A DNA stretch of 64,000 bases, taken from positions 558,001-622,000 of the forward strand of contig JAEUWY010000008.1 of NCBI GenBank assembly GCA_022059125.1. Reading direction: 5' to 3'. The stretch comes from Corynespora cassiicola. Taxonomy: Eukaryota; Ascomycota; Dothideomycetes; Pleosporales; Corynesporascaceae. Made by a program: the position numbers and the translations under genes. Position 1 is the stretch's first letter. Every line of letters begins with the position of its first letter. Shown piece by piece: positions 35,780 through 48,300 of this stretch. The notes under the pieces were generated by a model that had not been told where the DNA came from, made no database searches, and was given only the letters and a program-made list of their open reading frames with translations.

Positions 35780-35818
35780 TAGTCTGCTCGTTTATCTAGC
35801 CTCCTCGCTTATTTTTTA
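35780..35818 (-). mobile_element. End of the ATAAGCGAG-type TIR element, isolated
   Basis: The reverse complement reads TAAAAAATAAGCGAG followed by a diverged GAGTCGG-like repeat, matching the termini of the element at 38,997-40,815. It is a short remnant in the transcription factor upstream region. Confidence 0.45.
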
Positions 35819-35979
35819 CGTTCTTACGTAAGTATCAGAGCTAATTTCTAGACTAGAATATAAACGTCTTCTTTTTGTTCACATGTGTCCGAAACTTGAT
35901 TTATACAATTTTCTAATTACTATCGAAAAGTGCTTGTTAAAGACAGCACACTAACTTTTGAATTTACGCGCAAGTGCTA

Positions 35980-38539
35980 ATGTTTCCCCAGAGCAGCCGC
36001 AGGCAGCAGAAGGGACGTGCAGCCGGCTCCTCGAGGCACACTCGCTCCCATTTGGCCTGCAACTCATGTCGAAGGCAAGATTCACTTTCCAGCCCCTGGT
36101 GAAATGTGTCCACGGCTTACCATGCGCTGTACAGGAAGAAAACAAGATGGTTAGCGTGCATATGCCCCTTTCGATTGAAGTTCCCCGCTGACGTCATCGT
36201 CAACAGCGATCGTGCGCTCCCGTCTTGCCTGTCATGCACCAAACTTCAACAACACTGTACTTATCCAGCCAAACGTCTTAAGCCTGGCCCTAAACTAGAT
36301 CCCTGTAATGCTGCCGGAAGCAATCGATATATCGAAGCAAACGTCCGGCGGCAAGGCAGCACTGCCGATTGCGTCGATAACAATGACAATGTCTCCGCTG
36401 CGTCAACTGTAGACGCAGAACGGCTTGTGCGGGACGGCACCTCCAGCTACAAGAGCTCATCTAACATTGAAACAAACTTTGCAAAGGCCGTAAACCTCTC
36501 TTCACTCATACATCCGGGCCATGAGGCGTACTCACACCCCTCTTCCTTGGGTGGGGATGTGCCAGCATCTGCTTCCCTCCTAAGCCTGATAGGAACTGAA
36601 TTCTTGCTAGTAGAAGCCTGTGAGGCACTAGATATGACTATATACGACTTTCAGAGGCTGTACGTTTATTTAGAAGCAGACCTCCTCTCACTATGTGAAT
36701 TACTGCTGATTCGTGTGCAGAACTGACTTATACTTTGAGAATATGACGGTCTTTTCTTTGTTTCACCAGCCTTCCTTCGGACAGAAGATTCAGAATATCA
36801 GAGAGTCTGTCAACCTACAAGCTCTTTTTGCCTCGATGTTTTCATTCGCTGTCAGGTTTGATACCTTGAGCTCAACCCAAAACGCTACAGGCATGGAGAA
36901 GCACGCAGACTCGTCCAGGTTTCTCAGAAAAGCCTTGGCCTTGATCGAACAATCGCTCAAAGAAACAGCTGATCAGCCGCCCTCGCTTTGTCTTCTTCAA
37001 GCCATGACAATCGCCACATATTGTCAATTGACGAATGGCGTCCGAGGTCAGGCATGGAGGCTCGTCGGCTCTTGTGTCCGACTAGCCTACGAAGCTAACT
37101 TGCACCTCATCGACTATGAAGCGCATGTGGAGAATTTCAAGATTGGCCGTGACCTTGCACGCTGGACAGCTGAAGAAGAACGGCGACGATGCTGGTGGGC
37201 CATATGGGAATTGGACAATTTTGCTAGCACTATACGCAGATGTCCAACCGCTATCGATTGGAGCATGATCGATACTTATCTTCCGGTCCAAGATAAATTC
37301 TGGTTTAACAATCAGTATCAACCGAGTTGCTTTCTCGAGCCGGAGCCAGTTAATCGATATAAAATGCTTTTAAAGCATGGGAACGAGAGTCCGAATGCCT
37401 GGTTGATCGTTATAAACTCAATCATGAGGAATGCTCAAGTACTCCTCAAGGGAAATCTCCAGGGAATTCTAGTCAGCTTGAACCCCCACGATCACCCCGA
37501 ACAGCTCATACATTATTTTCGAAACTCTTTCTGCAGAAGAAAGACAGCAGAAGAATCTGCCAAGCTAAGAACGTTGATTCGTTCTCTAGACGATGTAATG
37601 GAAAGAATGCCAGTATCTCTAAAGTTTCAAGGGGAATCTCTCGACTTTGGAGTCAACAATCGAGGGGATACTGTGGACATTGAGAGGAAACGGCTTCACT
37701 CTACCAAGTTTACCGTTTACTTGGCAGTGCAGCTCGCCCGTTTTATGATATACCATCATTATGCATTTGAAGAGACGACGTCTGGTTCAATATTTGCCGA
37801 CAACTGTGACGGACTATCTTCGTCCTCGCAAAATCCAGAAGAAAGCGCCCACGGTCTGCAAACTTGCCTTCGGGTGGCTGATGACATTTATGCGCTGGTC
37901 AGCAAGAGCTCAAGATACCATTTCAAATACGTGAGCTCTTTCCTTGGAAGCACGATCTGGCTAGCAGCATCACTTCAAGTCCTACGAAAGACATTCGCAA
38001 TCGACGAACGAAACGACGAAATTGCATCGAAGTATAATCTATTGCGCACGACATGCGAGCATTTCACGGAATTTTGGCAGATTCCCTTAGTGTTGTTGGA
38101 AAATTTGGACTCTCTAGAAAGTCGGCTTCGTCGGTTTCGAGAATCGCCACCTGCAAGAGCAGGAGTGCAGGAGACTTATCAAGCACCAGAGACTCAGTTC
38201 CAACAACAAAGAAGTTTGGCAAAATCAGGGCAGCAATTAAACTCAACGAACGAACGACCTTTCTCCAGTCTCGGGTATAACGAATTTGTTCAGCTGACGC
38301 ATAGCCGGTCAAATACGCCGAAAAGTAGTGAACCAGACGATGGGTGTTCAGGTAGTCAGTTCCTGAGTTTTTCAAACCAGTGTCCGACAACGAACGCAAA
38401 CACGGCGATCAGTTGGGACGATACCGTGTTAAATCTATTCGCGTTCGAATATCAGTATCATGATTTTTCAATACCAGATGATCGGCAAGTTATCAATGAC
38501 GAAGGGGGCGAGCAAGAAATAAACAATTCCATTGCATAG
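35980..38539 (+). CDS. Zn(II)2Cys6 fungal transcription factor
   Basis: Nuclear DNA-binding regulator of 793 aa. Deduced exons: 35980-36074, 36135-36149, 36207-36659 and 36721-38539. Splicing restores the binuclear zinc cluster at residues 27-54, ACNSCRRKKTRCDRALPSC followed by LSCTKLQQHC, with spacing CX2CX6CX6CX2CX6C. This needs a GC-AG first intron (AG|GCAAGA...TACAG) and a 15-nt second exon. A basic linker AKRLKPGPK follows. The fungal-specific regulatory domain (PF04082-type) covers roughly residues 190-450: LTDLYFENMTVFSLFHQPSF, FLRKALALIEQ, QAWRLVGSCVRLAYEANLH, EEERRRCWWAIWELDNF. The ATG at 35980 is in frame after a stop at 35959. The gene is intact although transposon remnants lie on both sides. 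Its targets are unknown. Confidence 0.88.
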
Positions 38540-38621
38540 TATTTGTTGGATAACCTTTCAGATCCGTCCGAGTGTGGCCAGCCTATCACGTAGAAACGAG
38601 TTTGACCGCAACACTTTACTA

Positions 38622-38796
38622 CAAAGAGATAATATTAAAAAAAAGAGTATAAAAAAATTGTACTTTTTAAACTTATATAACTTTTTATTTAGAATAGTTA
38701 TTAAAAAAAAATTTAAAAAAATTTATTAGTAGTATAAAAAAGCATAAAAAATTTAATTATTTATATAATTTTTTTAGTATTTAAAAAAGCTCTAAA
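38622..38796 (+). mobile_element. Tc1/mariner left-end fragment
   Basis: Starts CAAAGAGATAATATT, which differs from the intact CAGAGGGGTGACATT end at five positions, all G-to-A or C-to-T. Cut off by another mariner at 38,799. Confidence 0.65.
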
Positions 38797-38798
38797 TA

Positions 38799-41700
38799 CA
38801 GTAGAGTAATATAAGAAAAATTTATTTAAAAAAAATAGCAGTTTTAAAACTTAAATAACTTTTTAACTAAACTAATTAGTTAAAATTAAAAAAATTAGCT
38901 AAATAGAAATTTATTAAGTTTTAATTTTTTACTAATAAAAAAACTATTTTATATAATAATAATAGCTTTAAAAGTTAGAATAAAAGTATACTAATATAAA
39001 AAATAAGCGAGTCGGATAGATAAGTAAGTTAAATAGTTTTTCTAATAGCCTCTCTGCGCACTACTACCTACTTAACTACTTAAAAAAAAATTTAATAATA
39101 AATTAATATAAAAAGTAACTATAGTAGTTATACTACTATTTTATATATATTAAAGTTTTTTTTTTTTCTGTAGTGTGTGTAGCACGCTTTTATCTACTAA
39201 CTACTATTAAAATAAATTTTACTTTTACGCGTTTTTTTATTTAATTACTTTTTAGTATTTTTTTAAGTAATAATTTTAGTTTTTTGTAGTTTTTATTAAA
39301 AAAATTTTATATTAAATTTACTTTTTTTTTACTTTATACACTATATAATAGCTTTATTAGTTTTTTAAAAGTTTTTAATTTACGTATAAAGTAATATAAC
39401 TTTATAAATTAGTATTATAGTACTTTTATTAAACTAAATAAGCGCTTTAATAATTAAAATTAGTAATTAACTTTTATACTTTTTAATTATGTTTTAAATT
39501 AATATTAACTAAATATTTAGCTTATACGTGTTACTTAGTATTTTAACTTTCTACTAAATAGTTTTAAAAATTAATATAAATATATAGATTTTTATATTAA
39601 GTTTTAATAATATAGCTTTTAAATTATATAGAATTATTTTTATTTTTTAAAAGCTTACGCGTATATTAGCTTTTATAAAAAATTATTTAAAATTTTTTTT
39701 AAAAATTAGTAGAAAAATAATTTTATTAATATAATTAATATAATTATATATTAAATTAAAATTTTTATTACTATACGCGCGCTTTAGAAATAAAAAATAT
39801 TTTATATTAAATAGTAAAAAAAGTATAATAAATATAAAAATATATAAAAAGTAATAATTTTACTTTTTTTATACAAGTTTTAAAAAGTATAAAAATTATA
39901 GTTTATATAACTATTAATAATAAGTAGTTAGTATATTTTTACTATACAGTTTTAAGTATAAGTATTAAAATACTTTAGCTAATATATATCTAGCTTATTT
40001 ACTATCTAATTTATTTTACTAAGTAATATATACTAACTAAATAAAATATTATTACTTTTATATTATAAAGAAAAGTAGTACTTACTTATTAAAATAATAA
40101 AAAAAAATTACTTAACTATACACGTTAATTTTCTAAATTACTATAACTTACTTATAATTATTTAGCTAAGTATTTTTAGATTAATTTTATTTATTTAATA
40201 CTATAACTACTAACTAAGCTAATATTATATTTATTATAAAACCTGTTTTATTAAAGTTATATATATTTTTATTAAAAATATTATATTTTTTTTATATAAT
40301 ATAGTAATTTAAACTAAAAGTATATAATTTTAGAATTTTTATATAAAATCTGCTAGTAATTTTACTAGTAAATTAATTAAACTTAAAAATTTAGCTAATA
40401 CTTAATAAAGTTATTAAATTATTTAATATTAATATTATTTATACTTTGTATAATAAGTAACTAATTAGTTATATTATATATAGTACTTAATGTAAATACG
40501 AATTTTTATAAATTTAGCTTAAAAATATTAATAATAACTATTTTTTTTAATTTTAATTAGTTATTTTAAATTAAATTAGTAATTACGTTACGCAGGTCGT
40601 TTAGCGTATTAACTATTTAATATAGTATTTTTTATACTATCTATAGAAGCAGCGCGTTAAATACTTTAAATAAAATTATTTTAAATAATTAAAAAAATAA
40701 AAATTACTAAAACTTTTTTATAAGCTGATTAGATACTTTTTTATTATAGTATAATAGATGTAGATAGCTTGTGTTAGAGCTGTCCGACTTATCTGTCTAA
40801 CTTACTTATTTTTTATATTAAAAAAAAGTAAAATTAGAAGCTAAAATACTTTTTATTTAAAAAATTTAAATTTTTTTTTAAATACTAACTAAATTAGGTT
40901 TAGTAAATATTACGTAAGTACTTTTATAAAACTAGTACTTTAAATAAAAAATAAAATATAATTTATATAAATAGATATTACGTAATAAACTTTTAATTCT
41001 ATTAAATTTTATATTTTATTAAGAAAAATTTAAACAGTTTTTATTTTATTTTATTTTATTATAGAAATAATTAAGCTTAAAGTCTTTACTATTATTAAAT
41101 AAAGTAGTATTTTTGTAATAGTAAAAAAAAAGTATTAGAAAATTACTACAACGTAAACTAACTCTTTAATTTATATTATATATATCAAATAGTATATAAA
41201 AAATAAAATTATAAATATAAATACTTAAAAAGGCTAAATTATAGATAAATAAATTAATTAATAATTATTTTTATTAAAAATACTAAATAAATAAAAACTA
41301 GTTATATACTTTTTTTTAGTAATTTAGATTTTTTTTTAAAGTAGTTTTTTTTCTTAAAAAAAAATTGAAAAAAATAAAAGTATTAATACTAATTATAATA
41401 ATATTACCTTTTTTAAAATGTCTATTTTTAATAAAAATTATTAGTTTAAAACTAAATACTATTTTATTAATAAGAAAAAAAGAATTAAATAAAATTCTTA
41501 GTATTTTTAAAAAAAAGTTTTAGCTACAAAAATTAATAATAAATATAAAAAAATAAATTTAAATTTTTTTTTAATAAATTTTATAGTATTCTTAGATTTT
41601 TATTTTTTTAAAAAATTTATATAGTTTTTTAGCTATAAGCTAAATACACTAATATATATTATAAAAATAGTTAAAATAATATTATTTAAAGTAAAATTTA

Positions 41701-42584
41701 TAATAATTTTTTAAAACTTTAGATAAAAAAATTTTTTTACTACCAAATAAATTTTACTTTTTAAATTAAATTTTTTTATTTAAATAATAACATAGATTAT
41801 AGATATTTTATTAATTTTTAATATTAGTTTTAACTACTTTTTTACTAGCTATATTATATATAATATATAACATAATAATTACTATGTATTAAGTATAATA
41901 TAATAACTATTATATATAAAATTTTAATTTAATTTTAAATAATTTTAATAAAAGAATTTAGTTTTCTTTTACTTTTTTAGCTTTTAATTTAACTTTTTTT
42001 TTTTAAAAAAAAATTTATACTAAACTTTATTTTTTTACTAATTTAACTATTCTATTAAAAATATTATTAACTAATATATTATAGTAATTTTAATATTAAA
42101 ATTTAAATATTTATAACTAATTTCTACTAAAATAAGTCTATATTTATTTTTAGAGTACTAGTATAATATATTACTAGTAGTAAAACTAAAAGACTAAAAT
42201 TAGTAATTAGTAATATATTATTTACTAATATAATTAACCTTTTATAAAATTTTTAATTTATTTTTATTAATTTTTTAGAAAATAAAGTTATATTCACTTT
42301 TTTTATTATAGTTAAATATTTTATATAGCTTTTATATAAAAAAAATTATACGCTAAATAAAAAGAAATTTAGTTTTTAGTTTTACTTTTTTATTATACTT
42401 TTATTCTAACTTTTAAAGCTTTTATTATTATATAAACTAGTTTTTTTATTAATAAAAAATTAAAATTTAATAAATTTCTATTTAGTAAATTTTTTAAACT
42501 TTAATTAGCTAGTTTAGTTAAAAAGTTATTTAAGTTTAAAAACTGCTATTTTTTTAAGCAAGTTCTTTTTATATTACTCTACTA
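38799..42584 (+). mobile_element. Tc1/mariner element split by another transposon
   Basis: The left end CAGTAGAGTAATATAAG after TA (38797-38798) pairs with the right end ...CTTTTTATATTACTCTACTA before TA (42585-42586). Removing the insertion at 38,997-40,815 leaves about 1.97 kb, near the family size. The transposase is not readable as an open frame. Confidence 0.7.
38997..40815. mobile_element. Unclassified TIR element (ATAAGCGAG ends)
   Basis: About 1.8 kb inserted in the mariner above. The left end TAAAAAATAAGCGAGTCGGA is matched in inverse on the right by TCCGACTTATCTGTCTAACTT...ATTTTTTA, with the short subterminal motif GAGTCGGATAGATAAG repeated. Related ends occur at 26,890 and 35,780-35,818. 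The interior is heavily degraded and no transposase family could be assigned. Confidence 0.55.
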
Positions 42585-42589
42585 TAACG

Positions 42590-43609
42590 TAAACTACAAG
42601 CGAGCGACGCACTTAATACTAAGCATTTATATAAAACTTTAAAGCTAAATAACTTTTTAATTATAATAGTTAATAAAATAAAAATTTAATATTTATAAAA
42701 CTAAAGTTTATAATCTTTAATAAATTAAAAAAAATTTATTTAGTTTTAAAGTTTATATAAAGTAGTAGTTATTTAGTTAATATAATAGCTATAAAATAGC
42801 TATAATAAATTATAATTTTTTTTATAAGCTAAATAAATATATATTAGTATATTAAATTTATTATTATAGTATACAGTGCTTTTTATAGTATAGTATATTT
42901 AATTTATTTTAATATATTACTTAAAACAGTTTATATAATTAAACTTTTAAATAATAGTAGTTTTTTAAATATTTTTAAGCTTATTATAAACTAAATACTA
43001 TAAAATATTATTAAAAATAAAATATTTTATAAAAATAAATACTAAAATTAAGTATTAAAGTAAAAATATAATTTTAGTACTATATATTTACTTATATAAA
43101 ATACTAATTTTAACTTTTTTTTAAAAAAAAAAATTACTAAAAATAGTTTTTAATATAAAACATATTAAATTAAAAGTTTTTTAAAAAGTTTTAATTTAAA
43201 TATATAATATATAAATTTAAAAAATAATTTTTTTAGTATTATTAGAATAAACTAAATAAACTATACTAAAATAAGCACTATATACTATAATAATAAATTA
43301 AATATATTAATAAAAAAAAATTTTATTAATAAAAAAAATATTATAATTTATTATAGCTATTTTAAAATTATTATATTAACTAAACTAATACTATTTTATA
43401 TAAATTTTAAAGCTTAATAACTTTTTTATTAATAAGCTTATAAATAATATTTTTATATTAATAAAAAGTTATATACTTTAACTTTATAAGTATTAAATTT
43501 TTATTTTATTAACTATTATAATTGAAAAGTTATTTAGTTTTAAAGTTTTATATAAATACTTAGTATTAAGTGCGTCGCTTGCTTGTGTACGTCGCTCGCT
43601 TATAGTTTA
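42590..43609. mobile_element. Foldback element with long inverted arms
   Basis: A 1,020-bp element whose two ends are inverted copies over at least about 340 bp. The left arm begins TAAACTACAAGCGAGCGACG; the right arm ends in the inverse, with one extra copy of a roughly 16-bp aagcgagcgacg unit. Matching inner landmarks are ctaaataactttttaattataat and gtatattaaatttattattatag on the left against their inverses near 43,500 and 43,280. A loop of about 300 bp separates the arms. No coding potential. Confidence 0.7.
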
Positions 43610-43758
43610 TATTAGTTATAGATAAAATACTGTTAACATTTTTAAATAGTTTATATATTAAATATCTATAATTTAATACTATTTATTTAATAGTTTAAAT
43701 ATTAATATATATTTTCTAAATAGCGCGTTTTACAAAATTTATATACTTTTAATTTATC

Positions 43759-44887
43759 TAAAAAACTATAGAAGTTTTTTTCTCTCAGCTTTACTAAACT
43801 AGAACTAAATAATAAATATAGATAATAAATATAAATAGTAATAACGCTATTTAAACGTTTAATAAAATAGTAACTAAAAATATTAAAAATATTAAAAATA
43901 TTAATAAGTATATAAGTAATATTTATTTATAAGTATATAAGTTATAAAAGTTATAATTAGTAGAAAATAAAATATAATTTTAAAATTTTAAAGCTTTAAA
44001 GCGTTAAAATAGTAATATTTATAAAAATATATTTAAAATTATTATAATATTAAAATAAATATTTATAATCTATAAACTAGTAAAACTTTTTTTTTAAATA
44101 AATTATTAAGCTGTAGATTTTAATTCTAATATATAAAAATACTATCTACTGTGCTAAAACTGTATAAAATAAATTTATAATTTTTAACTAAAACTTTTAA
44201 ATTACAGCGTTTTTAAATTAAAATTTTTTTTATTTTAATTAAAACTTAATTTATTATAAATAAGCTGTTTTATAGAACTGAAATAGTTTATAGCTAATAT
44301 AGTATAGATAACTATAATAGCTATAATAGCCGCAATAGTTTATAAAGCTCTAGTTTTTATTACTATATTTAATATAATTAGTATTATTTTAATAATTTTA
44401 ATTAATAATAAATTTTTTTTTTTAAATTTTAGCTAAAATTTTAACTAAAACTTTAGCTAAAGTTTTTAGTACTAATAATAAATTAGAATTTAAACTTTAA
44501 CTTTATTACGTAGTATTTTTTCTTAAATATTTTATTTAGTAGATAGTTTTTTTTTATAAATTTTTGAAAATATTTTTAAAAAAATAGTTTAAGTAGTAGT
44601 AGTAGCAGTAATCTAAATATTATATATATTTAATATTTAAATAACTACTAATATATAATAGTGTTTATAAATAACTTTTAGTGTTAATAGTTTCTTTATT
44701 TAGTTAATTATATATTTTTTAAACTTTTACTATAACTACAAGCTATACTATATATAACTATACTATACATAATTTTACTATAATATTTATATAATTATAA
44801 TAATAGAAAACGTACGCGAAATAATTAAAATAGTAAAAAATAATAATATTAAAAAATAAAATAAAAATAAATATATATATATGTAGG
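43759..44887 (+). repeat. YX repeat, copy 2, left part (interrupted by gypsy element B)
   Basis: A Y segment at about 43,759-43,930 (ctatagaagtttttttctctcag...) is followed, after poorly aligning sequence, by X sequence from about 44,640 that matches 16,640-16,858 of copy 1. It breaks at GTAGG just before element B. Confidence 0.6.
44883..44887 (+). repeat. Target site duplication GTAGG, left of element B
   Basis: GTAGG precedes the 5' LTR; GTAAG at 51818-51822 follows the 3' LTR. The single difference is a G-to-A change. Copy 1 shows the uninterrupted site as GCAGG-CAGCGGCG at 16854-16866. Confidence 0.7.
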
Positions 44888-45361
44888 TGTTACGAATTTA
44901 AAAAAGTAGACGGCGCAGGCGACGCTTTTAAAAAATAGCTAATAATAAGTACTAATAGTAAGTACTTATTACTCTGCTAAGCTAAAACGAGTCACGTAAC
45001 AGTTTTATAGAAATATTAATACTAAAAAAAGCTTAGTATAGAATTTATAGAACTTGTAACTTAGCGTTTTATAAGTTTTATAATTTTATAAAAATAGTTT
45101 TATAAAACTATAGAATTTTATAGAATTTAATATATATATAGTTTGTATAATTATACTTTATAATTATATTTACTTTATTAGTAAATCTATTATTTAGAAT
45201 TAACTATTAATTTATTATGCTCTATTACTAATATAGAGATTTATATAGTATATTATATATTATTTTACTTACGTAACTTTACTAGTATTTATTTCTAAAA
45301 ATTAACTTAAGCAGCTATTTACTTTTTAGTTTTACTTATAGTTTATAGCACAGCTTTAATA
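44888..45361 (+). repeat. 5' LTR of gypsy element B (474 bp)
   Basis: Begins TGTTACGAATTT and ends CTTTAATA; aligns end to end with 51344-51817, also 474 bp. From about 45,136 it is homologous to LTR A; before that it is unrelated. Confidence 0.85.
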
Positions 45362-48300
45362 TTATAAATACTTTTTAAAATAAGTACTACTTTAGAATTA
45401 CGCGCACTTTTAACTTTAACTAGTAGCATTATTAGTATTAAAACTACTACTAGTATAATTATATAACTTAATATAGCAGATAATAATTCTATTAAAATAG
45501 TAATATTTAATTTTTATTATAAAAAATAAAGTAAGTTTAAAAACTAGCTTTTACAGCTTAACTTATTTTTTAACTTTTAAAATAAAAATATTAAAAAAAA
45601 AAAACGCGTTATATTCGCAGCTACGTATATAAGAAATAAAATATTTTAATAAATTAAACTAGCTTTTATTAAGTATAAGAACAGCGAAGTTAATAACAAC
45701 GTTAATAAATAAATAGAAAATTTTAACAAATTTAAGGAAAAAATTAAATAAGTTTTTAAAGTCTTTAATAAAAATATAATTACTAAATAAGCTATTAAAT
45801 ATTTTAAATAACAGGTTTTAGCTGCTAACTACGTTAATAAATTTTAGTAACTATTAATTTTTACTAAATAAAATAATAAAGTATTTATAATAATATACTG
45901 TTAAAAACTTAAATCTAATATTAAAAAAAAACTTATATGTTTTAGAGCTCAGCTTAACACGCTTAAATAACTTATAAATAAGTTTATTAATATTAATTAA
46001 AAACTGTATAAACTATAAATAGAATTATACTAGAACCGGAACCTATAATATAAATAACGTACTAAACTAAGCTATAGTAAAAAGTACTATAACGCTAATA
46101 CTAGTAAATAAGTTAAATATAAAGTAACATATCTTACTTACAACACCTATAGTAATAAATTAATAGTTTTTAGTAATATCTAGAAATTAGAATAAAAAAA
46201 TAATTAAAAAAAAAATAACAAGTTTAAAAACAGAGCTATAATTTACTATATATATAAAAAAACAGACTATATTGCAAAAGACTGTTAATTAAAAAACAAA
46301 GTTATTTAATAGCTAAATATATTATAAACTACTTTAAATAACAAATCCAACGCAGATAATAAATAAAAAATTATTATAAATAGATTTTATAAAATAGAAT
46401 TTATTTACGATAGCAAGCTACTGCAAAACAAAAAAATAAAAAATTTTTTTAATTATATTTAGTATTAAGATAAAGATATTTAGATAGAGTTTAAAAGTAT
46501 TTTTAAAAAAGTTAAATTTAAAAAATCTAGCTTTAAAGAAAAAAAAGTTTTTTGCAAAGTATATAATTATAAAAAATATTTAAATAACTACAGCTGTAAG
46601 TATAAATTAGAAAAACTTACTAAATTTTAAACTAATAAAAATTTAAAATAGAAATAAAAATTAGCTGAGATTTGCAAAGAAAACAGAAAAAATTTAATAA
46701 AAATATTTATATAGTAAAAAAAATTACCTGTAACGCGTAAGCGCTTAAAAAAATATAATAATTTAAATAAAAAAAATTAAAATTTAGAGAAACGCTGACA
46801 ATAACGTAGTTTTAAAATATAAAAATAAATTAATTAACTAGATTTAAAAATTAGATTAAAAGTTCTACTAAACTCTAACAGCGAACTAAATATAGTTTTA
46901 AGTTTTTTATAAAACTAAAATATATAAAAACTATAATACTATCTAAATTTAAAAAATTTAAAATATATAAGCTACTTATAGATATTCTACAGAGAAAATT
47001 AATGCTAGATCTACTATTTAAATAAAGTATTAGCAGAATAGTTTCTAAAAAAACTACGTAAATATATATAACAGTAGTTTAACTGCAAAATATATATATA
47101 TAATATTTATTTATAAAATAAATAATAAATATAATACTTTTTGGAGATAAATAAAAATAAAAAACTTATAATAAATATATTAGTTAACAGAAAATATACG
47201 CAAAATTTTTAGTAAATATATTTATATAAAAATTATAAACGTTACTAGAATAAAAAACGCTTATATAGATTTAGTAATAAGTTTTTTTTAAAACAGTATT
47301 TAGCGCTTAAAATTAATTTAAAGTATTATATACTACTAACTTAAAAAATTTAGTTAAGCTACCTGTTAAGCTTAATAGATACTAAATAAAAGTACTATTA
47401 GATATAGAAGTTTAATATAACTATATTTTACAGCAGGCTGCAGAAAAAAGTAAAATAAAAATATATACTAAAAAGTAACTCTATCTACTCTATATCGCGA
47501 ATAGAAAAAAAATACTAAAAAAAGTATTAGTAGATTAAAAAGCTATAACTACTATAAATATTTAAAAACACTAAAAATTTTTTTTTTTTAATATTTTAGA
47601 TATAGCTATTTATAACGTTATTTTAGAACTTTTATAGTTTAAAAAGTATAATTTATATATTAATTAAGTAGAAAAAAAGTTTTTGTTTATAAAATGCGAT
47701 TACGCTATTATATTAGAATCTATATATTAGTAGTATTTAATAGTAGATAAAATTACGCTAAATAATATAGATAGTAAAAAAATTAAATAAAACGCTTTTA
47801 AAAAGAAAAGTTAACTCTACTAAATCTAATAAAAAGCTACTAAATAAAAAAATAAAAGTTTTAGAAATAACTTATATAACTCTAATAATTTCTAAAAAAT
47901 ACAGTAAATAAAAACTATTTTTTTAAAAAAAAATAAATAATAGAGCGTAATTAAGTATTAGTTTTAGAACTGTAAAATAGCTTTTTAGAAAAAAAAATAT
48001 TTAACTTTTAAATTTATTTACAGTTTATTAAAAAAAAAACTTATAGTATTATAAATATATTTTAATAAAAATTTAAAAAAAAAAATTATATATAAGTTAA
48101 CGTTAGAGGCAGAATATCTAATTATTTTTATTTTTAAAAAAAATAGATTTCTACAGTTATATATAGATTTTAGAAAACTTAATAATATTATAATTAAAAA
48201 TAAATATTTACTACTAAATATTTAAAAGCTTAAAAATAAACTATTTAAAGTATAAATATTTATAGTTTTAGATCTCTAAAACGCGTATAATCTAATATAT

